From Candidatus Gastranaerophilales bacterium (lineage in GTDB: Bacteria; Cyanobacteriota; Vampirovibrionia; Gastranaerophilales; Gastranaerophilaceae), in NCBI GenBank assembly GCA_944323425.1, contig CALUSL010000014.1, positions 1-53,426 of the forward strand: 53,426 bases of DNA. The letters run 5' to 3'. Below, one piece after another: positions 53,034-53,426 of this stretch. The translations under genes were made by a program, and so were the position numbers. Below the pieces are notes generated by a model that saw nothing but the letters and a program-made list of their open reading frames with translations, searched no databases and had not been told where the DNA came from. Each line of letters begins with the position of its first letter. The first letter of the stretch is position 1.

Positions 53034-53107
53034 GGCATAGTAGCTCAGTTGGTCAGAGCGCTCGGCTCATACCCGGGAGGTCACTGGTTCGAACCCAGTC
53101 TATGCTA
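53034..53107 (+). tRNA. tRNA-Met (CAT), elongator type
   Basis: This is a 74-nt plus-strand tRNA: acceptor GGCATAG/CTATGCT (first pair G-T), discriminator A, anticodon loop GCTCATACC, T-arm TGGTTCGAACCCA. The anticodon CAT could also serve an Ile lysidine tRNA; the sequence looks like elongator Met. A terminator follows. Confidence 0.9.
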
Positions 53108-53125
53108 TTTTTACTTTTTAAAAAT

Positions 53126-53158
53126 AAAAAAACGGAAACGATGAGTTTTCGTTTTTTT
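53126..53158 (+). terminator. Terminator of tRNA-Met
   Basis: AAAAAAACG-g-AAAC-GATGA-GTTT-t-CGTTTTTTT forms a stem with one internal mismatch and a T-run. Confidence 0.75.
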
Positions 53159-53169
53159 ATTAGATATGA

Positions 53170-53228
53170 CCGCCGTTACTGAGCAAGCGCAGCTTGCGCA
53201 GTGGAGCAATCTTTGATTGCACAGGCGG
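53170..53228. repeat. Y-shaped inverted-repeat element behind tRNA-Met
   Basis: Outer arms CCGCC (53170-53174) and GGCGG (53224-53228) enclose two perfect hairpins: GCAAGC-GCA-GCTTGC (53183-53197) and GCAATC-TTT-GATTGC (53206-53220). It has no coding content and resembles a repetitive intergenic unit. Confidence 0.6.
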
Positions 53229-53239
53229 AATTAAAGAAA

Positions 53240-53310
53240 ACCAGTGACCTCCCTGCCGCTAAAAATCAGAATACGCAGGCTTTGCCCGTTTAGTCGAACC
53301 CAGTCTATGC
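53240..53310. repeat. Scrambled partial copies of tRNA-Met
   Basis: 53240-53253 is an exact inverted copy of tRNA-Met 53075-53088 (14 nt), and 53294-53310 is an exact direct copy of its 3' end 53089-53105 (17 nt, 205 bp apart). The two pieces are contiguous in the tRNA but here are 40 bp apart and in opposite orientation. Confidence 0.85.
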
Positions 53311-53426
53311 AGTTTTTGGTCATTGAGTTGCTGTGAAGCGTGCTAAATAGTGTAACTAAATAATCAAATATTAGTGTATTATAATTTTAGTGCTGAAGAC
53401 TATGAGATAAAAAACGTAAACTCATA
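53311..53426. other. Right end of the window, no gene seen
   Basis: A/T-rich sequence after the tRNA-Met fragment. No ORF or RNA gene can be supported. Confidence 0.5.

Noticed and set aside
1-53426. CRISPR arrays, rRNA genes, transposases or integrases
   Set aside because: I saw no regularly spaced repeats, no rRNA core sequence and no protein with DDE, HUH or tyrosine/serine recombinase motifs.

Overview
The window is a low-GC (about one third G+C by eye) bacterial chromosome segment with a Gram-negative-style flagellar stator/switch operon, peptidoglycan recycling, queuosine, glucosamine and oligoribonuclease genes. The gene mix, the A/T-rich codon use and many proteins with a disordered N-terminus ending in a short [V/I]-x-F-K motif make me favour a non-photosynthetic cyanobacterial relative (Candidatus Gastranaerophilales / Melainabacteria, Vampirovibrionia). 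That assignment is inference from recall, not from a search.

Layout. 1-790 is a minus-strand tRNA operon, Thr(TGT)-Thr(GGT)-Tyr(GTA), with a good promoter, a terminator and several decayed partial tRNA copies. 798-35145 is mostly housekeeping in short operons: a TPR/glycosyltransferase-9-like protein, a ComM-type ATPase, glmS with a translationally coupled 54-aa ORF, an MFS transporter, a HAD phosphatase/aminotransferase/hydrolase/membrane-protein operon (13086-16362), queE-dnaJ-like-bioF-like, nrnA-yihY, motA-motB-fliL-fliM-fliN (23677-27467), anmK-murQ, prfA-zupT, galE plus a methyltransferase, and an AlkD-like protein. 34849-35384 is a compact metal-response unit: a 39-aa metallothionein-like protein and a CsoR-type repressor behind a sigma70 promoter whose spacer contains a CsoR-like operator, with a second operator downstream.

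35534-41936 holds three carbohydrate enzymes with unusual architecture: a glycogen-synthase-like/PIG-L deacetylase fusion of 1095 aa, a PseB-like UDP-sugar dehydratase with a 70-residue N-terminal extension, and a GH77-like protein with a C-terminal membrane anchor. 42901-52020 is the most novel part: a tight six-gene plus-strand operon facing a two-gene minus-strand operon. Almost all products are unrecognised and start with the same kind of leader. They include one AAA ATPase with an intact P-loop, two paralogues with ruined P-loops (one with three degenerate AAA-like modules behind a membrane helix) and several membrane or coiled-coil proteins. The locus lies between an intact tRNA-Ser terminator (52229) and a decayed copy of it (42122), which suggests an island. 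52381-53426 has a secreted small protein, tRNA-Ser, tRNA-Met and a repeat-rich flank that carries a second copy of the tRNA-Met 3' end.

How the parts may work together: the [V/I]xFK leader occurs in the carbohydrate enzymes, in the AAA locus and in two stray genes (4519, 8848). The most economical idea is a shared sorting or docking signal read by a lineage-specific membrane machine, possibly the one encoded at 42901-52020. This is a hypothesis from pattern only.
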